In this document: positions 50,623 through 59,224 of the stretch, piece by piece
Layout of the letters: each line of letters starts with the position of its first letter
Numbering within the stretch: the first letter of the stretch is position 1
Assembly (NCBI GenBank): GCA_003135135.1
Contig: PLDK01000024.1
Span: forward strand, 105,500-169,499
DNA: 64,000 bases
From: Deltaproteobacteria bacterium
GTDB lineage: Bacteria; Desulfobacterota; Binatia; Binatales; Binataceae
Reading direction: 5' to 3'
Position numbers and translations under genes: made by a program
Notes under the pieces: generated by a model
Database searches by the model: none
What the model saw: only the letters and a program-made list of their open reading frames with translations
What the model was told of the DNA's origin: nothing

Positions 50623-51402
50623 ATGGTAGCTCGTCTCATTGATTTCCACTGCCATTTGGATCTTTACCCAGACCCGGTCACTGCCATTGCCGAGGCCGAT
50701 GCGGCCGGCATCTACACCCTCACAGTCACGACGACGCCAAGAGCGTGGCCTCGTAATCTCACGCTGACAAAAAACACGCGCTATGTCCGGGCTGCTCTTG
50801 GCCTCCACCCCCAGCTTGTGGCTGAACATAGCCATGAAATCTCTTTGTGGGAAGAACACTTGAACGAAACGCGCTATGTTGGCGAAGTAGGACTCGATGC
50901 CGGCCCAGGATACTACCGGTCGCTTGACCTGCAAAAGCAGATCTTCGAGCACATACTGAAGCAATGCGCCAAAGTCGGGGGTAAGGTATTAACGGTTCAC
51001 AGCGTCCGGGCAGCAAACACCGTATTGGACCTCGTAGAGGCGCAGCTTCCGCCTTCACAGGGAAAGGTTGTACTTCACTGGTTCACGGGCTCGAAATCCG
51101 ATGCACGCCGCGCAGTGGAGCTTGGCTGCTATTTCTCAGTCAATGCTGCGATGCTCAGCACGGAAAAGGGACGCGCGCTCGTCGCCGAACTTCCCGCCGA
51201 TCGACTACTTACAGAAACAGATGGGCCATTCACACACGTCAACAGTCGCCCGTCCCGCCCCAGTGACGTTACCATTGCGATCGAACAATTGGCCACTCTG
51301 CGGCTGATGTCCCCGAATGCCTTGGCCGACCTTGTCATCGCAAATCTCCGCACACTCGTTGAGGCTGTCGGCGATCCCCTGAAAACTTGGTTTACCGGTT
51401 AG
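50623..51402 (+). CDS. qatD: QatD, TatD-like DNase
   Basis: A 259-residue metal-dependent hydrolase with LIDFHCHLDLYPDP (His9 and His11), GEVGLDAG (metal-bridging Glu), TVHSVRAA and VLHWFTGSK (His ligands) and LLTETDGPF (Asp ligand). These are all the TatD ligands. It is the fourth component of the Qat system. ATG at 50623 gives MVARLIDFHCH. TTG at 50617 is also in frame. It ends 26 bp before another nuclease-like gene. Confidence 0.88.
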   Translation: MVARLIDFHCHLDLYPDPVTAIAEADAAGIYTLTVTTTPRAWPRNLTLTKNTRYVRAALGLHPQLVAEHSHEISLWEEHLNETRYVGEVGLDAGPGYYRSLDLQKQIFEHILKQCAKVGGKVLTVHSVRAANTVLDLVEAQLPPSQGKVVLHWFTGSKSDARRAVELGCYFSVNAAMLSTEKGRALVAELPADRLLTETDGPFTHVNSRPSRPSDVTIAIEQLATLRLMSPNALADLVIANLRTLVEAVGDPLKTWFTG

Positions 51403-51428
51403 ATCAATTATACCTAAGGAACGTTCTT

Positions 51429-51923
51429 GTGAATCGAGATCGATTTCTCGCGACGATGAAAGAGACTTTGGAAGCCATCAGGGAGCCGCGTTTCTTTCAA
51501 ACCGAGCGCGGCTATCAGGGTGAGCTCCTGGCGATGTTGCGAGCCAGACTCGCGGAGGCTGGCTTCGCTGGTGACCCTGTTATCGAACAAGAGTACCAGA
51601 AGCGACTCTCAGCGCACGAAATCAACATTCGGCCGGACCTCATTATTCACATTCCGTTCGAACGAGGCACGATGGAACAGCGGAGGGATGGCAACTTTGT
51701 GGCGATCGAGATCAAGCGTAGGTCGGCAGATGTCCGGGGAGCTTTTGAGAGCCTTCGCAAAATAAGCGAAGCCTTGGACTATGCACTGACTGTCTTTATC
51801 AATATCGACTCCCAACAGACCCACGCTGACTTGTGCCCCGCGAGCATCACGCAACGGACGGTTTGCTTTGCCGTTCTATTGGAAAATGGAGCGCCGGTCG
51901 TCAGGGTCCAGGCGTGTGGCTAA
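51429..51923 (+). CDS. Small PD-(D/E)XK-like protein downstream of the Qat operon
   Basis: A 164-residue protein with an apparent PD-(D/E)XK pattern: Glu in YQGELLAMLRARLAEAGF (Glu32), Asp in NIRPDLIIHIP (Asp70), and NFVAIEIKRRS (Glu94-x-Lys96) followed by a helix. The fold order (helix, strand with D, strand with E-x-K, helix) is right for a nuclease. GTG at 51429 has AAGGAA eight bases before. The in-frame frame is open to 51387 inside qatD. It lies 26 bp after qatD on the same strand, so is likely in the operon. It is not part of the four-gene Qat definition I know. Confidence 0.65.
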   Translation: MNRDRFLATMKETLEAIREPRFFQTERGYQGELLAMLRARLAEAGFAGDPVIEQEYQKRLSAHEINIRPDLIIHIPFERGTMEQRRDGNFVAIEIKRRSADVRGAFESLRKISEALDYALTVFINIDSQQTHADLCPASITQRTVCFAVLLENGAPVVRVQACG

Positions 51924-52346
51924 CCAGAGCTAAAAGTAGCTCAACCTAAGCATATGATAATGTATCTTATGGGAAAGAGTGCTTTCCGGGACGCGAGATT
52001 TCACGTATCGCGTAGTGGGGGTCCTTAATGGGCGAAATATCTCTTCGGCGGATTCCAGCCGTGCCTCTAAAGCAGCTGTGTGCTGCTGCTTTGGGGACAA
52101 CAGCCTTTGGGCGAAAACCCAGACGAACCAGACACTGATGAACAGAATGAGACGTGACGGACGGGCTGCACATCAGAATCAACGCGTGCGTCTCAGCGGG
52201 AGCCGGGCCACACTTTACCGGGCGCTGCAGTGAAGCCAAACGGAGTCAGCAAACAATGCAAGGCAACCCTTTTCAGACCCGCGAACCGAATATTGCACAG
52301 AATGACCTCATCCGTACCCCGCAGCGGGAGGCGTATGCCGAGCTGG

Positions 52347-52586
52347 TTAGTTTCGCCGCCAATTCTGAAGGGCCAGCTTGATGTAATTGTTCAGGTCCGA
52401 AAGCGCTAGCGACCATAGCCTATTGCTGACGCCAGCTTCCATCGCTGGTGTACACCGGGGAGTCCGATGAATGCGTACGAAGTTGTAGTGCGCGAAGTGC
52501 AGCGCGACAGCCGCTTTCAGATTGGCGAGTCTTTTACTGAATGCGTTGGTGAGCCGAGTAAATCTTCTCAGCTCCTGCCCGGACAA
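52347..52586 (-). pseudogene. C-terminal remnant of an IS1-like transposase
   Basis: Residues RRFTRLTNAFSKRLANLKAA and VALHFAHYNFVRIHRTPRCT, then PAMEAGVSNRLWSL, are the conserved end of IS1-like transposases (N-A-F-S-K-K, H-Y-N-F-x-R-I-H, T-P-A-M-E-A-G). The catalytic D-D part upstream is missing and no complete end repeats are evident. It is a decayed insertion sequence. Confidence 0.75.
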
Positions 52587-52769
52587 CCGTCAATGCCGTT
52601 ACCTCGCTAGCGCCCGTCCACAAAACCGCCGATTTCCGAACAAAACCAAAACCCAACCAAATCCGGGTCTTGGCAGTCCGGAAAATCTGTCTAACATATC
52701 GAAATACTCCGATAGCTCAAAGTCTGGCCGAAAGACCATGGCCAGCACGAGATGACCGACATCTCTCAA

Positions 52770-52816
52770 GGCCGGAGTAAAACTGCATCAGTTGGCCGGA
52801 GTAAAAGTACATCAGT
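52770..52816 (+). repeat. Tandem 23-bp repeats, possible IS21-type end
   Basis: GGCCGGAGTAAAACTGCATC is followed, at a period of 24, by GGCCGGAGTAAAAGTACATC, each continuing with AGT. Multiple similar terminal repeats are typical of IS21-family ends, where the transposase binds. No istA or istB is present. Confidence 0.5.
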
Positions 52817-53099
52817 GAGAGACGCGAGAAGGAACAACCGCGGCGCGGCAGATCGAGGCATCCTGGGTCGGAGAAGGCCGTGGAAGCGCGTGCTCGCCGC
52901 TTGGGCCGAGAGCCAGAAGGCCGCAGGGACGGCATTGTCGAAGCCCCACGCAAGGCGAAATTCGTCGTCGCTGGGATCAAGAGTCCCGGCCAGCGAGCGG
53001 GGCCGGAGAAGGTCCTGCTCGCGGTCGAAACTAAAACTATCCACGCAGTGCCCGCGTCCGCCTGACAGCCGCCGCGAACAGAGGATTCGCACATCCTCA

Positions 53100-54029
53100 T
53101 TACTCTCCTTGCCAATAACGAGCGGCTTTCGCCGGTGGCGATGAAACAAATCGTTGGCGGGCTGCCTCCACTTCAGCCCGATTCAGCAGGACAATCTGCT
53201 GTCGGTCCGCTGAGATTTTTTTGAAGTCGAGGTCGAGGCCCAACTGGCGTTCAAGATAATAGGAGAGGCATACCTTCGTCGCGACCTCGACCGAACCGTT
53301 GCGCATTCCAAAATCAAGTTCTATCGCTCGGCGCTGACCTTCGCTCATTCCGGGGTGAGGTCCGATTCGTAGCGTGATTTCCGTTTGCCAAGCAAGATCC
53401 CCCGACGGGTCCACCTGATCGGGCTTCGATTCCGAAATAGACAGGAAGCGCGCAAGTACAAAATCACGAAAGTCCTGATGTTCGTGACACCATGCACGTA
53501 CATGCCACCGAAATCCGTCGAAGCCGAGTGCATGGGGGGTAAGCCACCGGAAGCCTGGGCCAGGTTGGCTGAAGGACTGATACTCAACACGCATCGCGAG
53601 CGACTGCCGTATCGCCCGAAGAACCGCGCTCAACTTTTCAGAATCCAAGCGCCGACGGACGAGAGGCACAACAGCGTACGGCGGCACCGATCCCAGCCAA
53701 GTCTCGCTCAAGTCGATAACTCCGTCGGCAACAGATCGCAGCTGCGAAAGGTAATGCCCCGCGGTTAGTTCTCTAACCACCGGGTGGAAGTGGTCGCTAA
53801 CGGCATAAGTCTTCAGGCTTTTGTCGTAGCTGAGGTTCTCCGACCCAAGCTGTTGATATCGGCTGAGATCTAGGGACGCCTGCGGCACCGATATTCCGAA
53901 GGTGTTGACTAGATCTGACCGGTTTACCTGACCGTCCCAAAACAGCCGGAAATCAATGAACTCCAACCGCTGTTCGACACTCCATCGCATTCCCGTACTT
54001 TCAGCGATTGCCGCCGACATTTTTGTCAC
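53100..54029 (-). CDS. capW: CapW, WYL-domain regulator of CBASS
   Basis: A 309-residue transcription factor. The N-terminal winged helix (RWSVEQRLEFIDFRLFWDGQ and RSDLVNTFGISVPQASLDLS) is followed by a WYL domain (MRVEYQSFSQPGPGFRWLTP, LGFDGFRWHVRAWCHEHQDF and VLARFLSI) and a C-terminal extension (LDLDFKKISADRQQIVLL). The same layout occurs in CapW/BrxR repressors, which keep CBASS and BREX operons off until damage or infection. It is divergent from capV, with perfect dyads between them. GTG at 54029 sits seven bases after AGGAGG. The frame is open to 54089. Confidence 0.88.
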   Translation of the reverse strand: MTKMSAAIAESTGMRWSVEQRLEFIDFRLFWDGQVNRSDLVNTFGISVPQASLDLSRYQQLGSENLSYDKSLKTYAVSDHFHPVVRELTAGHYLSQLRSVADGVIDLSETWLGSVPPYAVVPLVRRRLDSEKLSAVLRAIRQSLAMRVEYQSFSQPGPGFRWLTPHALGFDGFRWHVRAWCHEHQDFRDFVLARFLSISESKPDQVDPSGDLAWQTEITLRIGPHPGMSEGQRRAIELDFGMRNGSVEVATKVCLSYYLERQLGLDLDFKKISADRQQIVLLNRAEVEAARQRFVSSPPAKAARYWQGE

Positions 54030-54068
54030 CTCGTCACCTCCTCCCTCGTCCGCGCCTTGCAGCATACT

Positions 54069-54083
54069 AACTTGACTCAAGTT
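54069..54083. promoter_or_regulatory. Dyad AACTTGA-C-TCAAGTT between capW and capV
   Basis: A perfect 7-bp inverted repeat with a one-base centre lies between the divergent starts. This is where the CapW repressor is expected to bind. It contains TTGACT, which may also be a -35 box for capV. Confidence 0.65.
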
Positions 54084-54093
54084 TCTCAATCCA

Positions 54094-54106
54094 TCTAGTT
54101 TCTAGA
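54094..54106. promoter_or_regulatory. Second dyad TCTAG-TTT-CTAGA before capV
   Basis: A perfect 5-bp inverted repeat with a 3-base spacer 11 bases after the first dyad. It could be part of the operator or promoter control region. Confidence 0.5.
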
Positions 54107-54161
54107 CGTATTACGTGATACTCTTCGCAAAAGGGTGCCGCGAGGCACGGATCGAAACGAT

Positions 54162-55256
54162 ATGCCCGAGAATAAGAGACCCCTTCGCGTTCTCAGTTTG
54201 GACGGTGGAGGAATGCGCGGCACGTACGCCGCGACCTACTTAGACCGCCTCGCCAGCGGGTTTGCATTGCGCCGAGGTATTGCGGGGATCGACCTCGGCG
54301 CTGCCTTCGACCTGATCGTCGGTACGAGCACGGGCGGAATCATCGGCTGTGCTCTTGCCGCCGGATTGCAGTTGAAGGAGGTGGTTGAACTCTACCGTAA
54401 CCACGGAGGAGCAATTTTTCGGCGACCGCTGCCCGAAAGCGCGGGTATCGGTCTGGCCATCGATCTGCTTCGTCGACCGAGAGCTCTTGCGAGCGGCACC
54501 GAAGCGCTACGATCCGCGCTCGCGGCGCATTTTGATCAGGAAACTCTGGGCCAACTATACCAGCGCCGCGGCATCGCCTTGGCAATCACTGCTGTAGAAC
54601 TCGGCCACCATCGGAGTTGGGTATTCAAGACGCCCCACCTGTCAAATACGAATCACCGAGACGATGAGTACCGGCTTGTTGACGTCTGCCTCGCGACCAC
54701 AGCTGCGCCTGTCTACCGTTCCCTGGCGGCAATTGATCATCCTGACGCACCAGAGGGCACTTCTGGCCGCGATGTGTTCGCGGATGGCGGGCTTTGGGCC
54801 AACAATCCGGTCCTCGTCGGGTTGGTCGACGCGCTCGAAATGACCGACCGCGACCGTGCCATCGAGGTTTTTTGTCTAGGAACCTGTCCGCGGCCAGCTG
54901 GCGAGCCGGCTGATCGCGTTAATCTCGACCGCGGGCTTGGGCAATGGAAGTTCGGTGGGGACGTTGCGGCGCTCGCGATCGACGCACAGGAATTCGCGTA
55001 TGACAGCATCGCTCGGATGCTCGCGAAGCATATCAACCGAAAATGCGACATTGTTCGATTCCCTCGCGAGCAGATCCCAGCGGCCCTGATGCCGTTTCTT
55101 GGTTTAGATGATACGCGGCCGGAAGCGATTGCCGCCCTGATAAACCAGGCACGCACCGATGCTAACATGGCCAACAGCCATTGTGGCGATCTCGCGAATT
55201 TACAAGGGCAGCTAATGGCGCGCTTGTTCATGGAAGCACCGCCACGACCTCCATGA
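54162..55256 (+). CDS. capV: CapV, patatin-like phospholipase effector of CBASS
   Basis: A 364-residue lipase. Oxyanion motif VLSLDGGGMRGTYAATYLDR (Gly15-Gly20), nucleophile elbow IVGTSTGGIIG (Ser56) and catalytic Asp in VFADGGLWANNP (Asp208) are all present, in the order of bacterial patatins. In CBASS it is activated by a cyclic dinucleotide and degrades the inner membrane, killing the infected cell. The next gene encodes the nucleotide cyclase. ATG at 54162 gives MPENKRPLRV. GTG at 54135 is possible too. Confidence 0.9.
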   Translation: MPENKRPLRVLSLDGGGMRGTYAATYLDRLASGFALRRGIAGIDLGAAFDLIVGTSTGGIIGCALAAGLQLKEVVELYRNHGGAIFRRPLPESAGIGLAIDLLRRPRALASGTEALRSALAAHFDQETLGQLYQRRGIALAITAVELGHHRSWVFKTPHLSNTNHRDDEYRLVDVCLATTAAPVYRSLAAIDHPDAPEGTSGRDVFADGGLWANNPVLVGLVDALEMTDRDRAIEVFCLGTCPRPAGEPADRVNLDRGLGQWKFGGDVAALAIDAQEFAYDSIARMLAKHINRKCDIVRFPREQIPAALMPFLGLDDTRPEAIAALINQARTDANMANSHCGDLANLQGQLMARLFMEAPPRPP

Positions 55257-55362
55257 TCCAAATTTTCCGTTGGTTGAGTGCCTGTCGCAGCCAAGTCACA
55301 CGGCTCGTCTGCATTGGTCCCTAAACTTGAGCGTTAAATTACGGAACCGCACGAGGCAACAT

Positions 55363-56442
55363 ATGTACGACTGTTCAAAAGAAGTTATTGGCTACCATGA
55401 CGACGAAGTCACTCTTCCCCAAAGTGAACGCGACGAGATGCGGGATCGCCGCAATGCCAATCGGGATCGGCTGAGAGCCGGATTGAAAAAAGCCGCAAAA
55501 CCAATGCCAATCGAGTTCAAGAGCCAAGGCTCGTACGCAATGAAGACAATGACGCAGCATCCTGAAAAGGACTACGACATCGACGACGGCGTATATTTTC
55601 ATGCCAAAGATCTCGTCGGTCCGAAAGGAGGCGAGACTGCTGCGCTCGCTGCTCGCCAAATGGCCCGCGACGCGCTGGACGACGGAAGTTTCAAGACTAA
55701 GCCCGAAGTTCGAAAGAACTGCGTCAGAATTTATTACGACGCCGGTTACCACGTAGATATGCCCGTGTACCGCCGGGTTGTTACGACGGATCTGTTCGGA
55801 AAAGAGCAAATCCACCACGAGCTGGCTAGCACCGACTGGAAGCGCTCCGATGCGCGGGACGTGACGGCGTGGTTCGAGGACGAGAACAATCGCCAGAGTC
55901 CCGATACTGACAATGGTCGGCAGCTTCGCCGAATGTCCCGCCTGAGCAAAAAATTCGCTCGAAGCCGGAGCAGCTGGAACGATCTGGTTTTGAGCGGGTT
56001 CGGGATCACCAAGCTCGTAACCGAATGCTATCGCTCGAACGCGAGAGAAGACGTCGCTCTTTATGAAACCATGAAGGCAATTCGCGACCGGCTGAATTTG
56101 GACTTGATCGTCAAACACCCGGTCACGCCAGGCGACACAATAACCGAAGGCTCCGAGGATCCGAAGGCGATATTTCTGCGCGACAAGCTGTCCGACGCGT
56201 TGAAATGGCTGGAGCCGGCCAGTGCAGCGGATTGCACGCGCGAAACTGCAATGAAGTGTTGGAACAAGGGTTTCGGTACCACGTATTTCACGGACCAACT
56301 CGAAAAGAGCGAAGCTAGCCAGTTGAACAGCGTAAATTCCATGGGACCGACTATCTTAAAGGCGGGCCTACTCAAGGAAGTTGGCGATACACCCGCAGCT
56401 CGTGCCGCTGTTCGCAAGGAAGGCGGGGGTCGTTATGCATGA
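55363..56442 (+). CDS. DncV-like CD-NTase (CBASS cyclic nucleotide synthase)
   Basis: A 359-residue nucleotidyltransferase. Active-site motif FKSQGSYAMKTMTQHPEKD (Gly56-Ser57), then DYDIDDGVYF with Asp70 and Asp72, and third Asp in GYHVDMPVYR (Asp132). The Q-G-S-Y-A and short spacing are as in the DncV group (clade A). It probably makes 3',3'-cGAMP or a similar dinucleotide that activates CapV. ATG at 55363 gives MYDCSKEVIGYHDDEV, a DncV-like start. The stop overlaps cap2 by ATGA. Confidence 0.9.
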   Translation: MYDCSKEVIGYHDDEVTLPQSERDEMRDRRNANRDRLRAGLKKAAKPMPIEFKSQGSYAMKTMTQHPEKDYDIDDGVYFHAKDLVGPKGGETAALAARQMARDALDDGSFKTKPEVRKNCVRIYYDAGYHVDMPVYRRVVTTDLFGKEQIHHELASTDWKRSDARDVTAWFEDENNRQSPDTDNGRQLRRMSRLSKKFARSRSSWNDLVLSGFGITKLVTECYRSNAREDVALYETMKAIRDRLNLDLIVKHPVTPGDTITEGSEDPKAIFLRDKLSDALKWLEPASAADCTRETAMKCWNKGFGTTYFTDQLEKSEASQLNSVNSMGPTILKAGLLKEVGDTPAARAAVRKEGGGRYA

Positions 56443-58244
56443 AGGTGGCGTCGCAAGTACTCGCGCGCCGCGCTGCCGCCAAGGCTGAATTGGAAGAATG
56501 GCTGTCCACCGTCTCTGGCGGCGCTCGCGCGCTCACCCCCGCTGAGCTCGCGATCTATTCGAAGCGCCACCCGGTAGCGGGATGGCGTTTGGCCGTCGAT
56601 TTCGGGGATAGGTGTCGTCGTCTCGACATCTTGATTGACGGCCGGTTTCCTTGGGCGCCACCGAGGATTGCGCTACTGGATCGTCCGCGCTTCTTAGTGT
56701 GGCCACACGTCGAGGAAGACGGCGCGCTCTGTCTCTTGTCAGACACCGCCACTATTAAAGTTCGAAGGCCATCATTGGTTGCGGCGTATCTTCTAGCAGA
56801 GGCATGCCGGTTGATCGAAGACTCAGCCGCCGAGCGCAATCTGAGCGATTTCCGAACCGAGTTCGTGTCTTACTGGGATTGGGCTAAGACCAAGGATACT
56901 CCCATCATCTTTACCGCAGCCGAAATGGAGCCACCCAGCCGCATCATCTGTGTTTGGCGTGGGAAAGGGTTTTTCCTGGTGAGCGATACCGAGGAAGCGG
57001 TGCTCGCGTGGCTAGGAAACCGTTTTGGTGAGAAACGGGCCGACTGGTCCACTGAACGCGCGCTGTTCGTATGGCTGGAACAGTTACCCCTTCCCACTGA
57101 ATATCCTTCCTCCGGAGTAGCCGTCAGAAACTTGTTGCGCAGTACAACTGGACCGGCGCTGGCTTTGTTGGAAGAGCTTGCGGCGGCCGGTTACGATCAG
57201 ATTTTGGTCCTGCTTGCCGGCCCGACTCAGAATGGACCGTGCGGCGCTGCCCTTGTCTTGAGGGCTCCAAGAGCGGTGCGCGGGAAGAGTACGTCGGATT
57301 TTCTCACCCGCGGGTTCAGACCGGGTCGTGCTCCTGCGACAATCGTTAGCCAGCGTTACATGGGAGCGGGTTCTGCGGAGCGGCTGTCTGTCAACCGAGT
57401 CGATCCCACGTGGGTACACGGGCGCGGCCGCGAAGGGCGATTTGCAAAGCTCCGCCACGCCAGGGTCGCCGTCTTAGGCTGTGGATCGCTTGGCGCCCCT
57501 GTTATCTTGGACTTGGCCAGAGCAGGGGTTGGTCAAATGTGCCTCATAGATCCGGACAAGCTGGTTGCAGCCAATACTGGCCGACACCCGCTGGGCATGC
57601 CCGACGTCGGACGTCCGAAGTCGGAGGCACTCGCCGAGCGCATTAGAGCCAATCATCCACATATTCGAGTTGATGCTTTTCCCGAGCGCTGGGAGGAAGT
57701 CGTTCAGCGCACTCCCGAAGTTCTGCAATCATGCGACCTTATCGTGAGCGCCATCGGGGACTGGTCCTCTGAAGGCGCTCTCAATGAATGGCATATCGGG
57801 AGTCAGCGACGTCCACCGATTGTATACGCATGGACGGAAGCGCATGCGTGCGCCGGACATGCAGTTGCGATCGGCGAAGAGGGTGGCTGCTTCGCTTGCG
57901 GGTGTACTGAGGATGGACAACCCATTTTGCGAGTCACTCGATGGCCAGCCGGAAGTACACTTGAGCAGGAGCCGGCGTGCGGCGCGCTATATCAGCCCTT
58001 CGGCCCTGTGGAACTTAGCTACATCCACGCGCTCACGGCGGAACTAGCACTCGACTGCCTTATCACTGGCGTGCCGCGCTCCGCACATCGCATCTGGATC
58101 GCGCGGCGACCCCTGATCGAGTCGCTGGGTGGCGCGTGGACTGATGAATTCGCCGCGATTGCCGGCGCGCACGAATGCGGTGGATTTATCCAAGAATTGA
58201 TCTGGCCCGCCGGACCCTGCGCAGAATGCGAGAATCCATTGTGA
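56439..58244 (+). CDS. cap2: Cap2, E1-E2 fusion ubiquitin-transferase-like protein
   Basis: A 601-residue CBASS accessory protein. The N-terminal E2-like domain has FPWAPPRIALLDRPRFLVWP and the Cys in HVEEDGALCLLSD (Cys98). The E1-like domain has VAVLGCGSLGAPVILDLARA (about 345-364, nucleotide-binding) and LIDPDKLVAANTGRHPLG. The C-terminal part has a Cys candidate in LEQEPACGALYQPFGPVELS (about 512), and zinc ligands in GCFACGC and PAGPCAECENPL. Cap2 attaches the cyclase C-terminus to targets and raises its activity. The cyclase here ends GGGRYA, in agreement with a conjugated C-terminal tail. Confidence 0.9.
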   Translation: MKVASQVLARRAAAKAELEEWLSTVSGGARALTPAELAIYSKRHPVAGWRLAVDFGDRCRRLDILIDGRFPWAPPRIALLDRPRFLVWPHVEEDGALCLLSDTATIKVRRPSLVAAYLLAEACRLIEDSAAERNLSDFRTEFVSYWDWAKTKDTPIIFTAAEMEPPSRIICVWRGKGFFLVSDTEEAVLAWLGNRFGEKRADWSTERALFVWLEQLPLPTEYPSSGVAVRNLLRSTTGPALALLEELAAAGYDQILVLLAGPTQNGPCGAALVLRAPRAVRGKSTSDFLTRGFRPGRAPATIVSQRYMGAGSAERLSVNRVDPTWVHGRGREGRFAKLRHARVAVLGCGSLGAPVILDLARAGVGQMCLIDPDKLVAANTGRHPLGMPDVGRPKSEALAERIRANHPHIRVDAFPERWEEVVQRTPEVLQSCDLIVSAIGDWSSEGALNEWHIGSQRRPPIVYAWTEAHACAGHAVAIGEEGGCFACGCTEDGQPILRVTRWPAGSTLEQEPACGALYQPFGPVELSYIHALTAELALDCLITGVPRSAHRIWIARRPLIESLGGAWTDEFAAIAGAHECGGFIQELIWPAGPCAECENPL

Positions 58245-58777
58245 TCGCTTACCCTGTAGGCCAATCCGGTCAAACGATCATCTTTGCAGATTCCGTTATC
58301 GCTCACTTCCGCCGACATCGGCAGCGTCGCGCGCGACATAAGGAAGCCGGAGGCCAGCTTTTCGCCCGTATCGAAGAACTAACTATCATCGTAGTCGAAG
58401 CCACCGGCCCGCGCAGAAAAGATATGCGCACGCGAACGTCTTATCTGCCCCATCGTCCGTCAGAACAAAGCGAGATTCAGGAACGCCATCGTCGTAATCT
58501 CCACTTTGTCGGTGATTGGCACACGCACCCGGAATCGATTCCCTCGCCCTCCCATACTGACGCCCGTAATATCGCCGAATGCGTCAAGCGATCTAAGCAT
58601 GAATTAAATGCGTTTCTACTGGTCGTGGTTGGCAGTGCCGAGCCGCCGGACGGAATTCAGGTGTCCATCTGCGATGGAGAAAGTAGTGATATATTGAAGC
58701 CATCTAATAACAAAGCTCGCGAGCCCGCCGACTCGTCGGAAAATTACAGGAAGCGAAGATCGAACACTCGCAAATAA
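58241..58777 (+). CDS. cap3: Cap3, JAB-domain isopeptidase
   Basis: A 178-residue JAMM protease. The catalytic Glu is in RHKEAGGQLFARIEE and the zinc motif is VGDWHTHPESIPSPSHTDAR (H-x-H-P-x5-S-x2-D type). It removes the cyclase from conjugates made by Cap2 and so balances the system. GTG at 58241 overlaps the cap2 stop (GTGA). ATG at 58226 is an alternative. This makes the operon a complete type II CBASS. Confidence 0.88.
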   Translation: MIAYPVGQSGQTIIFADSVIAHFRRHRQRRARHKEAGGQLFARIEELTIIVVEATGPRRKDMRTRTSYLPHRPSEQSEIQERHRRNLHFVGDWHTHPESIPSPSHTDARNIAECVKRSKHELNAFLLVVVGSAEPPDGIQVSICDGESSDILKPSNNKAREPADSSENYRKRRSNTRK

Positions 58778-58819
58778 ACAAAAAACTAACGGTGAATGTC
58801 GACGTCAGTACGACGTGCT

Positions 58820-58870
58820 GGGGGAGGGGTGGGACTCGAACCCGCACGGAGGTTGCCCAGAAGATTTCAC
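58820..58870 (-). other. tRNA-like 3' fragment (T arm and acceptor-like strand)
   Basis: The reverse complement contains GGCAACCTCCGTGCGGGTTC and GAGTCCCACCCCTCCCCCA, which resembles a variable arm, T arm and 3' end of a class II tRNA. The T stem has one mismatch. The D arm and anticodon domain are absent. It lies directly before the direct repeat at 58871. It is either an old attachment site or chance likeness. Confidence 0.45.
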
Positions 58871-59033
58871 GGGCACCGGCTCCGCTCTCGACAGAGAGAA
58901 TCGAGCATAAATCAGCTGGTTGACGGCCGAATCTGAGCTTCTCCGGGTCCCCTTAGGTAGAAGGAAATCCGCGATTATGCGGACTATTGCCGTTTTTTCC
59001 GCAGAGAACGCGAAAATAGGTGACTGCTTGGCG
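58871..59033 (+). repeat. About 160-bp direct repeat, copy A (left of ABC-3C)
   Basis: Starts GGGCACCGGCTCCGCTCTCG and is clearly similar over its length, with small gaps, to 63079-63240. Shared blocks include TCTCGACAG, GAGAATCGA, GACGGCCGAATCTG and GCTTCTCCGG. The two copies enclose the complete ABC-3C operon. The 190 bases from 59034 to the DUF3732 stop show nothing else. Confidence 0.7.
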
Positions 59034-59224
59034 CATGACGCACTCCCATGCGAACCGCTCTCCCGCATCAACTGGTTGGCGGTTCACAAGTGGCGATTGA
59101 CGCATGGTGGTTGTCGCGCGCTGCGCTTTTGAGAAGCGACAGCCAAGGAATATCCAAAGCACGAATGGCGCGGCGCGAGGCCAACAGGAAAGAGACATTT
59201 GGCAGCGGGATTCCTGGCAAAGAC

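Larger units (their letters stand above)
51924..53099. other. Degenerate region with IS remnants between Qat and CBASS
   Basis: About 1.2 kb hold no intact gene. A transposase fragment lies at 52347-52586 and tandem terminal-type repeats at 52770-52816, both listed separately. The other parts (51924-52346 and 52817-53099) show no recognisable coding pattern in either strand. This is a likely site of past insertion. Confidence 0.55.

Noticed and set aside
58820..58870. Complete tRNA gene
   Set aside because: Only a T-arm and 3' end-like part is visible. No D arm or anticodon stem can be drawn.
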